Of a stretch of 64,000 nt of DNA, positions 19,489 through 28,980 are shown one piece after another. The notes below the pieces were generated by a model. That model was not told the DNA's origin and made no database searches. It saw nothing but the letters and a program-made list of their open reading frames with translations. How positions within the stretch are numbered: position 1 is the first letter of the stretch; each line of letters opens with the position of its first letter. The stretch comes from Saprospiraceae bacterium (GTDB lineage Bacteria; Bacteroidota; Bacteroidia; Chitinophagales; Saprospiraceae), in NCBI GenBank assembly GCA_016711125.1, contig JADJTQ010000003.1:248001-312000 (forward strand), written 5' to 3'. The position numbers and the translations under genes are program-made.

Positions 19489-20264
19489 TTAAGTGACCGG
19501 TCCAAATGGACATAACCACCGTCTACAATCATAAATTGACCAGTAGTGTGCGAAGAAACTTCCGACAACAGAAAAACAGCCATTGCAGCTATTTCTTCGC
19601 TGGTGGTCATTCTTTTTTCAAAAGGTATTTTGGAAATGATATCGGCTTCTTTGGCATCAGGATTTGGAAAGGTATCCAGCCATTTTCGATACAGAGGTGT
19701 CATGACCTCAGCAGGGAGAATGGCATTTACCCGGATGGAGTAGGGCAGAAGCTCGGCCGCCCACTCTCGGGTAAGGGCCAATTGGGCTCCTTTGGCAGCC
19801 GCATATCCTGAAGTACCTCCTTGACCGGTAATTGCCACTTTTGAACTGATATTGACAATGGCACCTTTTGCTTTTTTTAAATAAGGTAGAGCAAAGTGGA
19901 CCAGATCATAATAATGGTGAAGATTGACGTTGAGTGACCTGCGGAAGGCTTCCGGTCCCGCTTCGAGACTGGCTCCGTCGTTTAAACCTGCGTTGTTAAC
20001 GATACCGTTAATACCGCCGAACACCGCAACGGTCTCGTCGATTACTTTTTTACAAACAGCGGTATTTTGAAGGTCACCGATTATGCCATGACTTCTAATG
20101 CCTTTTTGTCTGAATTCTTCGACCAAGTCCCTTGTTTCGTCTTTGGAGCGTGATGCAATCACCACATTGCCGCCCTCATCCGCAATCGAACGGCTGATTG
20201 ATTCCCCGATGCCCTTAGAGCCTCCGGTCACGATATATACTTTGTCTTTTAAATGAAGATCCAT
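19485..20264 (-). CDS. SDR-family oxidoreductase, L-fucose dehydrogenase-like
   Basis: A 259-residue classical short-chain dehydrogenase. It has TGGSKGIG (NAD(P)-binding, residues 13-20), NNAG near 90, the catalytic serine in IVNISSKVA, Y-x-x-x-K in SGYAAAKGA, and the C-terminal GGYVHLDR seen in L-fucose dehydrogenase-type SDRs. It probably oxidises a sugar or sugar-derived alcohol in the cytoplasm. Convergent with fucP, which supports a sugar substrate; the specific sugar is inference. Its 3' end runs into the tandem repeat. Confidence 0.8.
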   Translation of the reverse strand: MDLHLKDKVYIVTGGSKGIGESISRSIADEGGNVVIASRSKDETRDLVEEFRQKGIRSHGIIGDLQNTAVCKKVIDETVAVFGGINGIVNNAGLNDGASLEAGPEAFRRSLNVNLHHYYDLVHFALPYLKKAKGAIVNISSKVAITGQGGTSGYAAAKGAQLALTREWAAELLPYSIRVNAILPAEVMTPLYRKWLDTFPNPDAKEADIISKIPFEKRMTTSEEIAAMAVFLLSEVSSHTTGQFMIVDGGYVHLDRSLK

Positions 20265-20422
20265 AGGTTATTGTTTGACAACTATTTAATAAATGCTAGG
20301 ATAAGAATCTTTTTGTCAATTTTATTTGTAATTCGAATAAAACCTCATGGCTGAATACTTCTAAATAAATGGATTTTCATAGGATTAATGCTATTTTGAT
20401 CAAATTCTCAACCAAGCTTGAA

Positions 20423-20430
20423 TATCTTTG
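20423..20430 (+). promoter_or_regulatory. Candidate -7 promoter element for the peroxiredoxin gene
   Basis: TATCTTTG fits the Bacteroidota TAnnTTTG consensus and lies 32 bases before the ATG at 20463. A TTG at 20396-20398 is slightly farther than usual for the -33 element. Confidence 0.45.
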
Positions 20431-20462
20431 TTAAGATTACAAAATTAAAAAAACCAAATAAG

Positions 20463-21095
20463 ATGACAATTCGATTAGGAGACATTGCACCCAATTTTAG
20501 TGCTGAAACGACAATGGGTACGATTAATTTTCATGAATGGCTGGGAGATAGCTGGGGACTATTATTCTCACATCCGGCTGACTTCACACCGGTTTGTACC
20601 ACTGAGTTGGGACGGACAGCTGCCCTGAAAGGCGAATTTGACAAAAGAAATGTCAAAGTAATGGCCATTAGTGTGGATCCGATAGATTCGCATCATGAAT
20701 GGATCAAAGATATTGAGGAGACCCAGCATGTCAAAATGAATTTTCCGATTATCGCGGATGCCGATAGGGGGATTTCTGAATTATACGACATGATTCACCC
20801 GGGAATTACTGAAAAATCTACAGTAAGATCGGTCTTTATCGTTGGCCCGGATAAGAGAGTCAAACTTACATTAACTTACCCCCCTTCAACCGGACGGAAT
20901 TTTCTGGAAATTCTGCGAGTGATTGATTCGCTGCAACTGACCGCATATGAAAGTGTAGCTACTCCTGCAGACTGGGAAGATGGTGAGGATGTCGTCATCC
21001 TTCCTTCCGTATCTGATGAGGCAGCTAAAGAAAAATTCCCCAAGGGTTTTAGAACGATCAAACCCTACTTACGATTGACACCAGATCCGAAATAA
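20463..21095 (+). CDS. 1-Cys (Prdx6-type) peroxiredoxin
   Basis: A 210-residue peroxiredoxin that reduces peroxides in the cytoplasm. The peroxidatic cysteine is Cys45 in DFTPVCTTELG; the C-terminal dimerisation domain with DWEDGEDVVILPSVSDEAAK is typical of the AhpC/Prdx6 subgroup, and no resolving cysteine is visible. The ATG at 20463 is chosen; an upstream in-frame TTG (20418) would place the start inside the candidate promoter. Followed by a good terminator, so it is a single-gene unit. Confidence 0.92.
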   Translation: MTIRLGDIAPNFSAETTMGTINFHEWLGDSWGLLFSHPADFTPVCTTELGRTAALKGEFDKRNVKVMAISVDPIDSHHEWIKDIEETQHVKMNFPIIADADRGISELYDMIHPGITEKSTVRSVFIVGPDKRVKLTLTYPPSTGRNFLEILRVIDSLQLTAYESVATPADWEDGEDVVILPSVSDEAAKEKFPKGFRTIKPYLRLTPDPK

Positions 21096-21115
21096 GAAGA
21101 ATCAATTCAGAAGAA

Positions 21116-21142
21116 AGGGAGCTTCAATGCTCCTTTTTTTTT
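21116..21142 (+). terminator. Rho-independent terminator after the peroxiredoxin gene
   Basis: Stem GGAGC (21118-21122) pairs with GCTCC (21129-21133) around a six-base loop, directly followed by nine T. Confidence 0.85.
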
Positions 21143-21310
21143 GTCAGCGACTTTAGGCAGGAATTTCTACCGTTGTTGCATCCTCGCCAAAACCATCCCT
21201 GTGCGCTTAAATTTAAATTAGGAAGATGGACTGCCGTTGTTGGCTGTCCCCGCCAATAACATTTCTATGCGCTAAACTTTATTTCTTTAAGTCATTTGCT
21301 CAATAATTCT

Positions 21311-23473
21311 TCACCATTTCGGCCTTATTCCCGGAGCATAAGGATACTGTAAGGATTCATAATACTTAAGTTCATTGAGTGGTGCTTCTACTCCTTCTGG
21401 AAATGGCAATTGTGAAAAGGTCTGGAAATATGCCAGACAAGCATCGCGCCACCACCTTGCTTCTTTTAGCTGGATCGTTAGAAGCGACAATACATGATGA
21501 TATCTTTGTTCATCAATTGAGTCCTGGATGTTTTGCCATCGATCCACAAAACCAGCCACTTGGTCTACTCCCTTTTGATAGTGCAAACATATTTCGTTCC
21601 AAAGAGTATTCCCTGAGGCAAGTGGCTGATGCCAAGGCACATGATGAAACCATAGCAGATATTTTTCCGGACAATGGTTAATGGATTCAAAAGTGCGAGC
21701 GATTTGTCGATGATATTGGTTGATGGCATCGGTTCCGGTAGAAGTGCGATCAAATCCCACCCCCAGGCTATCTGCACGGTGGTAGTAGGTCGATGTCCAC
21801 TCTGCTCGTGACATTTTACTGACCCAGGGTCCTGGTCCGTAATGATGTCCGGCGCCCATGATGTGGTGTAAGCCCAAAGGAGTCATATAGTTGACCACGG
21901 CCTCGCGTGAATCTAGCATAATGCTTTCGACCACCTGGCCCATCCCTGGATCGTTGCCAAAGGTCTGTTTGACCCACTCGGCTGCGATGGCCTCTGCCGA
22001 GAGGTCATAATCCCAGGCAAGTCGTCCAAAAACATACCAATTGGCCTGCCCAAAGGGATGACTCGTCCAATTTCGATCACTGCCAATATTGGCAACTCCG
22101 GCCATAGCGGTGATGGATTGACCGGTTATGCTTCCATCAATAATCTCACCAACGGTTGATTCCCTCCCTTCCATGTAAGTATCTGAATCCAGCACTTCTT
22201 TAAAAAGAGGTCCGAGATAAACCAGATGAGTTCCTTGCCCGAGATACTCCTGAGTGATTTGAAATTCCATCATCACCGGGGTTTTTTCCAGAGCACCAAA
22301 AAGAGGATGAAAAGGTTCCCTTGGTTGAAAATCAATCGCACCATTTTTTACCTGAATCAGGACGTTGCTCTTAAATTTACCGTCAAGGGGCACAAATTCG
22401 TTGTTGGCTTGTTTATGCCGGTCGTCGGGGTCTTCATTGCTGTAGACAAAGGCTCGCCACATGATGAAGCCACCGTAAGGAGCCACTGCTTCAGCGAGCA
22501 TATTGGCCCCATCGGCATGAGTGCGGCCGTAGTTTTGCGGCCCTGGCTGTCCTTCGGAGTTTGCTTTGACGACAAAGCCTCCAAAGTCGGGAATAAATTC
22601 ATAAATCTCTTTGACCTTTTCATTCCACCATGATTGTACATCTTCACTAAGAGGATCGGCGGTTTCCATTTTACCAAGTTCGATGGGGGCACTAAATCGG
22701 GCGGTTAAATACACCTTGATGCCGTAAGGCCGAAATACATCAGCCAGTGCTTTCACTTTTTCAAGATAATCTGGTCTTAAAATTAAAGCATTGGCGTTAA
22801 CATTAGTTAGCACGCTTGCATTGATACCGATCGAGGCATTGGCCCGGGCATAGTCTATATAGCGTTGATCAATAAATTCGGGTAGCTGATGCCAATTCCA
22901 GATCGAAAATCCGGCATAACCACGCTCTACCGTTCGATCCAGATTGTCCCAGTGATTTAAAATACGCACCTTAATTTTTGGAATACTCTGGATGTTCAGA
23001 TTCTCGATATCCTGCTGTGTCTGCAGTAAGCGTAAAAAATGAAAGACTCCATATAGTACACCGGTATCATGCAAGGCGGTAATTGAAATGATTTTTTTGC
23101 CATCAATCTCTTTCGTTAGAATCGAAAATCCTTCATCTCCCAGGTTTTCTGTTTCATTAGGAGTCAGACGTTCTGATAGGATGGTATTTGGGCCATAGGT
23201 TCCAACCAATAATAAATGATTGTCTGTCAATAGTCCGGAAGGAATGTCTTTACCCAAGAGGCCTTTGAGGCCCAATTGCAACTCGTTTTTGACGGCCTCC
23301 ATGCTGGCATTTTCCCCCAGGATCAGCATGGATTGTATTTGTTCGCGATATTGGATTAATAAATCTGGATTGTTTACAAGATCATATCGTAACCACAAAC
23401 GATATCCATCTTCTGCTATCGATTGAAAAAATGTACCCAAGAAAAAAGAAAAACAATAAATAAATTTATGCAT
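21311..23473 (-). CDS. GH67 alpha-glucuronidase
   Basis: A 720-residue secreted GH67 enzyme that removes 4-O-methyl-glucuronic acid from xylo-oligosaccharides. An N-terminal signal peptide (MHKFIYCFSFFLGTFFQSIA) precedes the alpha-hairpin/N-domain, then the TIM barrel with GYAGFSIWNW, SIGINASVLTNVNA, the highly conserved GFVVKANSEGQPGPQNYGR, MEFQITQEYLGQGTHLVYLG, and GVANIGSDRNWTSHPFGQAN, then a helical C-terminal domain (MGAGHHYGPGPW). Length is normal for the family. No xylanase is in the window, so it probably acts on oligosaccharides made elsewhere; the released glucuronic acid fits the GntP and glucarate genes. Confidence 0.95.
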   Translation of the reverse strand: MHKFIYCFSFFLGTFFQSIAEDGYRLWLRYDLVNNPDLLIQYREQIQSMLILGENASMEAVKNELQLGLKGLLGKDIPSGLLTDNHLLLVGTYGPNTILSERLTPNETENLGDEGFSILTKEIDGKKIISITALHDTGVLYGVFHFLRLLQTQQDIENLNIQSIPKIKVRILNHWDNLDRTVERGYAGFSIWNWHQLPEFIDQRYIDYARANASIGINASVLTNVNANALILRPDYLEKVKALADVFRPYGIKVYLTARFSAPIELGKMETADPLSEDVQSWWNEKVKEIYEFIPDFGGFVVKANSEGQPGPQNYGRTHADGANMLAEAVAPYGGFIMWRAFVYSNEDPDDRHKQANNEFVPLDGKFKSNVLIQVKNGAIDFQPREPFHPLFGALEKTPVMMEFQITQEYLGQGTHLVYLGPLFKEVLDSDTYMEGRESTVGEIIDGSITGQSITAMAGVANIGSDRNWTSHPFGQANWYVFGRLAWDYDLSAEAIAAEWVKQTFGNDPGMGQVVESIMLDSREAVVNYMTPLGLHHIMGAGHHYGPGPWVSKMSRAEWTSTYYHRADSLGVGFDRTSTGTDAINQYHRQIARTFESINHCPEKYLLWFHHVPWHQPLASGNTLWNEICLHYQKGVDQVAGFVDRWQNIQDSIDEQRYHHVLSLLTIQLKEARWWRDACLAYFQTFSQLPFPEGVEAPLNELKYYESLQYPYAPGIRPKW

Positions 23474-23562
23474 GGTGACGACTTGGCTACAACATAATTA
23501 ATCAAGATTTGGCACATTACCAAAGAACATATGAGTTCCTCTATTTTTTAACTTTTTTAAAA

Positions 23563-24143
23563 GATGAATTGATGAGCTACAACCCATTTGGCCGGCTCTT
23601 ATCAAACAGTTTCAGTATTACAAAAAGCTAGGTGATCAGACCATCTTACAGCTTCATCCGGATGAACTTTTTTAGTAACTCAACAAGGATTCAAATAGCA
23701 TGGCTGTTTTGATCAATCATATAGCTGGCAACATACTCGCGCGCTTCACTAATTTTCTATCAGAAGATGGAGAAAAAAACTGGCGTAACCGGGATCTGGA
23801 ATTTGAATCAGGAAACGAGACTTCCAATCAGCTCCATGATAGGTGGGACCAGGGATGGAGCTGTCTCTTTGCCAGTTTGAAAAATCTGGAAGAGAGCGAT
23901 CTTAACTCCATTGTATACATTCGAAACATAGGCCATAACGCATTGGAAGCTATCTTTCGACAATTGGCTCATTATGCCTATCACGTGGGTCAGATGGTAT
24001 TTATTGGTAAAATGCTGAAAGGTGAACATTGGAAATCACTTTCAATTCCAAAAGGAGAATCTCAACCATACAACGAGAATCTATTTATGAAGCCCAAAGA
24101 CAGGAAATATTTTACGGACGACTTTCTGAAGGATACTGAGTGA
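23563..24143 (+). pseudogene. DUF1572 (DinB-like) protein, interrupted by two adjacent stop codons
   Basis: The intact part (from ATG 23700) is 147 residues of DUF1572, a four-helix DinB-type metal-binding fold, with INHIAGNILARFTNFLSEDG, QLAHYAYHVGQ (histidine cluster) and WKSLSIPKG. Upstream in the same frame lies clear N-terminal family sequence (ALIKQFQYYKKLGDQTILQL), then HPDELF, then TAG TAA at 23673-23678 where relatives have Trp-Gln, then LNKDSNSMAVL. A further one-base insertion near 23568 separates the likely start. Either a real pseudogene or several sequence errors. A shortened protein from 23700 would lack the first helix. Confidence 0.7.
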
Positions 24144-24462
24144 TTAAATAATGATATGGTTCTTGAGAGAAAACTATTGGATGTTTTATAGAATCTTTTC
24201 ATAAAGATCGGGTCTTCCGATTTATAGAAAAAATCGAAAGAGTAGCTCTGGTTCAATTTCAATGAGCAGACTTCATCTCTCAGACGAATAAACCGGTCAT
24301 CCTGATCGAATTGTTGCTTCGATATTAGATAAATCGTTCAGTCAGTCTCTAGTTTGAAAAATGATCCAACTAGACGATTTTCATAAATAGACATCGCTAA
24401 CAAAATTATTCTAAAGGATGAAACGTTAATTATTGTTTTTATTTTTCTGGTTGCGACTTAAT
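24144..24462. other. Intergenic region between two convergent genes
   Basis: About 319 AT-rich bases between convergent genes. I see no gene, repeat or strong terminator hairpin. Confidence 0.45.
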
Positions 24463-25014
24463 TCAACCGGCTTCCTCATAGGCTATTTTAATCCAATTAA
24501 GGAGTTCATCATTTATCTGGCTTTCTTCGGTGAGTTGTACCCGATGGGTGCACATACTCCCAAAAGGCCCCGAAGTTTCCAATCTGCCTGCATAGGGATG
24601 ATCATCGTATTTTAGACCCAGATCTATTCGTGTTTTGGTGCTTGGCTGAATCAGGGCAAACTGTCGCTTTCTTCGAAAACTGACAGCACTCTTTTTTGGC
24701 ACCACTTCGACATCTTTGCCAAAACCTTTAATCTTTGATGCAAGTTGATCATAGATGCTCTTTAAGTTTTCTTTTCCCTTGTATTGATCTGAAATCAATA
24801 CATCATCGTCTTGGGAGATGGCGGCCGACTCTTTGGCCAAGTGGACAATCATATTGGCATAACCATGGCCAATACCATGATCTTCTTTTAGCATTTTGAC
24901 AATAGCACCATGCTTTTCATGACCTGATTTTTGGACTAAGGCTGTCCAGTGGTTTAGGTTTTTTCCGGTGCTTTTTTCGAGATTTTCAATCATTTTTTGA
25001 ACCGCTGGATCCAT
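24463..25014 (-). CDS. DUF4287/DUF5655 domain protein
   Basis: A 183-residue cytoplasmic protein. The N-terminal half (1-75) matches DUF4287 (MIENLEKSTGKNLNHWTALV, HGIGHGYANMIVHLA), and the C-terminal half matches DUF5655 (KSIYDQLASKIKGFGKDVEV, FRRKRQFALIQPSTKTRIDL). The DUF5655 half resembles a DNA-transport/nucleic-acid-associated fold, but the molecular role is not known. Intact and typical in length. Confidence 0.85.
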   Translation of the reverse strand: MDPAVQKMIENLEKSTGKNLNHWTALVQKSGHEKHGAIVKMLKEDHGIGHGYANMIVHLAKESAAISQDDDVLISDQYKGKENLKSIYDQLASKIKGFGKDVEVVPKKSAVSFRRKRQFALIQPSTKTRIDLGLKYDDHPYAGRLETSGPFGSMCTHRVQLTEESQINDELLNWIKIAYEEAG

Positions 25015-25268
25015 ATGCCCTATTTATAGTGATAGATGAAATAATGTGTTGAGTGACTAAAATAGAATTATTTGATGAAAAATTCAAGTTACTGTTTGTA
25101 TCGTCTCAGATGTTTTCAAAGTCATTTTTTCGGATGGTTATGTTCCATTCGGCACGATTCGCGGCAGGAGCTCCTTTTGACTAGTGACCTCTTGAATGCT
25201 TGGTCTAATATAATAATTACGGATCTATTTTACTGCCACTGCAAGGTGTCAGCAGGCTAATTTGTATA

Positions 25269-25290
25269 TTCGATAAAGTAGAATATCGAA
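25269..25290. promoter_or_regulatory. Inverted repeat just before the bicupin start
   Basis: TTCGATA and TATCGAA form perfect 7-base arms around 8 bases and end 2 bases before the ATG at 25293. The position would suit an operator or an RNA hairpin that blocks the start; no regulator is next to it. Confidence 0.3.
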
Positions 25291-25292
25291 AT

Positions 25293-26063
25293 ATGTTTGA
25301 GAAAATATTATTGTGCATGGCCAATTGCCTGACTGTGACCATGATTATGGCGCAGGAGAATCTTCCTTCCAAGGTACACTCCTGGTCTGGTTTGTCGGAA
25401 AATAAGGTAGAAGGGCGTATTTCACGTCCTATCCTGGAAGGATGCACAACGCATTTGCAATATTTTGAAATACATGCTACCACGATAGGTGCTCATTCAA
25501 TGCCACATGCGGCACATAGTCATCTGGACGAAGAATTGTTAATTGTCAAAGAAGGTACCTTGGAAGTGACTGCGGGTGACCAGGTTAAAACCTTTGGGCC
25601 TAAAAGTATTGCCCTTATCCAACCTAATATTAGTCATGGCTTTCGAAATGTAGGCAATAGTCCCGCAACTTATTATGTCCTGCGATACCGGTCGAAATCT
25701 GGTGTCGACCCAGTTCGAGGTGAACAAGATGGAGGATCGATCCTGGTCGATTTTGAAGAATTGGAGTACAAGAACCATGATCGTGGTGGCAGAAGAAATT
25801 ATTTTGACCGCCCTACTGGAATGTGTGAAGACTTTGAGATGCACATGACCAATCTGAATGAAGGCAACGATAGTCATGCCCCCCATACTCACGTTGTGGA
25901 AGAAATTATTCTAATCACAGAGGGTGAAGTAGAAATGCATATTGATGGCGAGTGGTTTAAGGCAGCACCAGGTGATTTAGTGTTTCTCGATTCAATGGTG
26001 CCTCATGCGGCAAAAAACGTTGGAAAAGGTCAATGCCAATATTTTGCATTTCAATGGAAATAG
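25293..26063 (+). CDS. Exported bicupin protein
   Basis: A 256-residue protein with a signal peptide (MFEKILLCMANCLTVTMIMA, cleavage near AQE) and two cupin barrels. Cupin 1 has PHAAHSHLDEELLIVKEGTL and PNISHGFRNVG; cupin 2 has HAPHTHVVEEIILITEGEVE and MVPHAAKNVG, both with His-x-His...Glu...His metal sites. The arrangement resembles (S)-ureidoglycine aminohydrolase-like bicupins, but export and lack of purine genes make that function unlikely here. A sugar- or small-molecule-processing role is a guess. Confidence 0.82.
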   Translation: MFEKILLCMANCLTVTMIMAQENLPSKVHSWSGLSENKVEGRISRPILEGCTTHLQYFEIHATTIGAHSMPHAAHSHLDEELLIVKEGTLEVTAGDQVKTFGPKSIALIQPNISHGFRNVGNSPATYYVLRYRSKSGVDPVRGEQDGGSILVDFEELEYKNHDRGGRRNYFDRPTGMCEDFEMHMTNLNEGNDSHAPHTHVVEEIILITEGEVEMHIDGEWFKAAPGDLVFLDSMVPHAAKNVGKGQCQYFAFQWK

Positions 26064-26467
26064 TACTCGGACCGTATCCACGCTAATCAAAATTTGCTTT
26101 TTTAGGAGGCATCGACTAGTGGCCGTCAATCATTCTTGACAGCAGATGCGAACGGCGTTTTATATAGGTTGTGGCTTGAATATCTCAACGATATGCTAAT
26201 AGTGCTTAATTATTGCTCCCTCAATAGTGGGTTTTCCAAAAATAGTGTCAACTAATAACGAAGTTACTTTCATTGAAGGAGAATAATTCAATGTCTCGAG
26301 TAAAGGTCATATTTGCCCAGCATAAAAGCTCATTTATATATTTCCTTTTTCGAAAAATCGGTTGCCAATCACCAAATATATTCCGTAAATTCAAACACGA
26401 GCTAAATTGTGGAAGAACATTAGAGCGGAATTCAAGGGATCATTTGCTTCTGAAAAATTAAATATTC
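26064..26467. other. Intergenic region before the M81 peptidase gene
   Basis: About 404 bases. A 62-codon open frame (26273-26461) has no family features and I do not call it. No repeats or RNA genes are seen. Confidence 0.45.
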
Positions 26468-28009
26468 ATGAAAACGAATAGACGCAGGACTTTTTTACAT
26501 ACATCAGTCTTTGGTTCATTGGGATTAGTAGCCCTGCCTCAATTCATATCGAAAAGTCGAGGGGGAGCCCCGAAAAAACGAATTCTCGTCGCGCACTTTT
26601 CGGATGAAACCAACACCTTTATCAACGAGCAACTAACCCTCAATGAAGTCAAGAAAAGGGCTTTGTTTGGCAACGATTTTTTACATACGGGTGGCATGGT
26701 GCATGGTACGGTTGGAACTGCTTTGGATGGTTTTGTCGATTGTGCGGAAATGTATAATGTAGACTTAATTGGGTCCATTTTTGTACCGGGTAATCATCGC
26801 ATCATGACCGAAGAAGTGTTTGATTTTGTCATGGGCCACATTCTTGATAGCCTGGATAAGCATGAGGTGGATGGAGTATATCTAAGTGCTCATGGAGCGG
26901 GCTGTACTATCGGTCATGATGATCTTGAAGGTGAAGCCATGCAGATGATTCGTAAGAAGGTAGGTCCCGATATTCCCATTGCTTTCACCATGGATCTCCA
27001 TTGTACCATCACGAAATTGATGGCTGAAGTAGCGGACATTGTGAGTGTCTACCGGACCTATCCCCATATCGATGCCTTTGAGACTGGTTATGAGGCTGCC
27101 TCAATTATGATGGCCACCCTCTTTGGCAAGGTGAAACCTGTTTTGGCAATGCGGAAAATACCATTGATGATAGGACCACCGATCAATGTTTTGACAGCCG
27201 AAGATCCAATGCGACAAGTCTATCAACGAGCAAAAGAGCTCCAGAGGACGGTACCTGGCATATTGTCCTGCTGTCCGGCGCATGGCTTTATGCAACAGGA
27301 TGTTCCTGAGCAGGGTGCCGGGGTAATCGTCACTTGCGATGGAGACAGAGGGCTGGCACAAAAAGTGGCGGATGAAGTGGCCAATCTCATGTGTTCGTTT
27401 AGAGAACAATATTGGATCGATCTTCCGGGTCCGGCCGAAACCATTGAGATGGCAAAGAAGGCAGAAAGACCAGTTGCCATATCAGACAGTGGAGATAATA
27501 TTGGCGCCGGTGGTGCCGGCGATGGCACTCATTTATTGCAAGAGATTCTTCGGCAAGGTGTACGTAGTGCATTCATCCAGCTTTACGATCCCATATCGGC
27601 TAAAAAGGCCTTTGATGCGGGCGTAGGGGCTACCATATCTTTGGAAGTAGGATCCAGATCAAGTCCGTTGTATGGTTCCCCTGTGCCAATAAAAGGAAAA
27701 GTAACGAAGGTGTCTGAGGTCAATGATTCCTGGCATCAGGCAGCCAGAGTCGAAGTGGATAATGTAACTCTTCTTTTAAATACCAAACGAATCGGTCCGG
27801 ATGACCAGGCTAATGTCAGAGGTATGGGCATTTATCCGGAAAAGTACCAGATGTGTGTTTGTAAAGGTGGCTTTGCTTTTCGGCCGCAGTATCCACCGTC
27901 GATTTATGATTACATATTAAGTGCAACACCAGGTTTTTCATCGCCCGATTTATCTACGTTTGAGTGGAAACGCATTCCTCGGCCAATTTATCCACTTGAT
28001 AAGATTTAG
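26468..28009 (+). CDS. Tat-exported M81-family metallopeptidase (MlrC-like)
   Basis: A 513-residue protein with a twin-arginine signal (NRRRTFLHTSVFGSLGLVAL). The body matches M81/MlrC (microcystin degradation protein C): RILVAHFSDETNTF, GVYLSAHGAGCTIGHDDLEG, FTMDLHCTITKLMAE (Asp-x-His metal ligands), YRTYPHIDAFETGYEAA, and the C-terminal MlrC domain with ISDSGDNIGAGGAGDGTHLL. MlrC homologues occur widely outside microcystin degraders and are probably dipeptide or amide hydrolases. Its export and isolated position are noted; the natural substrate is unknown. Confidence 0.88.
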   Translation: MKTNRRRTFLHTSVFGSLGLVALPQFISKSRGGAPKKRILVAHFSDETNTFINEQLTLNEVKKRALFGNDFLHTGGMVHGTVGTALDGFVDCAEMYNVDLIGSIFVPGNHRIMTEEVFDFVMGHILDSLDKHEVDGVYLSAHGAGCTIGHDDLEGEAMQMIRKKVGPDIPIAFTMDLHCTITKLMAEVADIVSVYRTYPHIDAFETGYEAASIMMATLFGKVKPVLAMRKIPLMIGPPINVLTAEDPMRQVYQRAKELQRTVPGILSCCPAHGFMQQDVPEQGAGVIVTCDGDRGLAQKVADEVANLMCSFREQYWIDLPGPAETIEMAKKAERPVAISDSGDNIGAGGAGDGTHLLQEILRQGVRSAFIQLYDPISAKKAFDAGVGATISLEVGSRSSPLYGSPVPIKGKVTKVSEVNDSWHQAARVEVDNVTLLLNTKRIGPDDQANVRGMGIYPEKYQMCVCKGGFAFRPQYPPSIYDYILSATPGFSSPDLSTFEWKRIPRPIYPLDKI

Positions 28010-28327
28010 AAAGGCTCTTAGGTGTTTTAGCCCGGAATTAAAGAATGATAAAAGTGATTTTCGAAAGAATTTTCTCTATTTAATTTAAGTGGATCTTGTG
28101 AAATATATTGGACGTGTCGAATATTACGATAGAGAGCGGGGGGTGGGCAAGCTCACCCCGACTTTGGTAGAACCACTCTGACTTTTGTATTCTGCAGCTT
28201 CTGGTACATACGGCGAAGGCTGATTTGGAAAAGCGATACAATAGATGTGATAATGAAATGCGATTTGGCTGAGCAATTAGGATTTCATAAGATCCGGCTA
28301 TAGAAGAAGGGCTACATGTTCGTATAT
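28010..28327. other. Intergenic region between convergent M81 and folate genes
   Basis: About 318 bases. There is an imperfect GC-rich inverted repeat around 28138-28161 (GGGGTGGG...CTCACCCC) without a T-run. No gene is seen. Confidence 0.4.
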
Positions 28328-28900
28328 TTATCTTTTCACCTCAATAGTTTGATCTCCCAGGATTAGATGATCAACCGGGATATCATGCACCTCATGCGGC
28401 AATTCCTTAACTAACTGCAAGGGAAAACCAACGCCGATTTTTAGGGCTTCAGGATGTTGAGCCAGAAAAAAATCATAGTACCCACCTCCGTATCCAACCC
28501 GGTATCCCTGAAAATCAAACACAGTCCCGGGTACCAAAATTAGATCGTAGCAACCCGTATAGATTTCCGAAGAGGTGGTCTCCCAGATGCCGAATTTATT
28601 TTTTGCTAAATGAGTCAGATCTGGTGTGGTCAGGTGTAAAAGGATGGGTCTTTTTTGAACTTTTGGAGTCACCACCTTAGTATCTTGATCCAGGCAAAAT
28701 TGAAGAAACGGTAAAATATTGATTTCCGGGCCGAAAGGAATAAAGCTGTGCACCACAGATATCTTTCTATAGAGATAGGTTTTAATCAATAGATTGCAGG
28801 TTTCCTGCGACCATCGTTCTCTCGACTCTTGCGGAATTTTACTTCGGATCGAAATATAGTGTATTCTGATTTTTTCTTTTAAACTGATCACCTCTGCCAT
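28328..28900 (-). CDS. 5-formyltetrahydrofolate cyclo-ligase
   Basis: Converts 5-formyl-THF to 5,10-methenyl-THF using ATP. The ATP/substrate motif GYRVGYGGGYYDFFL is clear near residue 140, with LILVPGTVFDFQG before it and SFIPFGPEINILPFL in the middle. I prefer the ATG at 28900 (MAEVISLKEKIR), giving 190 residues, the family norm; an in-frame ATG at 28936 adds 12 unlikely residues. Housekeeping one-carbon metabolism. Part of a run of four minus-strand genes (28.3-30.7 kb) with larger gaps, so not clearly an operon. Confidence 0.93.
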   Translation of the reverse strand: MAEVISLKEKIRIHYISIRSKIPQESRERWSQETCNLLIKTYLYRKISVVHSFIPFGPEINILPFLQFCLDQDTKVVTPKVQKRPILLHLTTPDLTHLAKNKFGIWETTSSEIYTGCYDLILVPGTVFDFQGYRVGYGGGYYDFFLAQHPEALKIGVGFPLQLVKELPHEVHDIPVDHLILGDQTIEVKR

Positions 28901-28980
28901 CTGATGTATTGTTGCAAAGATAGGATAAGCAACCATGAAATATACAATGTCAACCGTTAGATGATCGAGTGGTCGAGAGT

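Noticed and set aside
20418..20462. TTG start adding 15 residues to the peroxiredoxin
   Set aside because: It overlaps a candidate -7 element, and the ATG at 20463 gives the standard N-terminus.
25072..25260. 62-codon ORF between the DUF4287 and bicupin genes
   Set aside because: No homology-like features, and it overlaps the probable promoter regions of both divergent genes.
26273..26461. 62-codon ORF before the M81 gene
   Set aside because: No family features, no clear start context, and composition like non-coding DNA.
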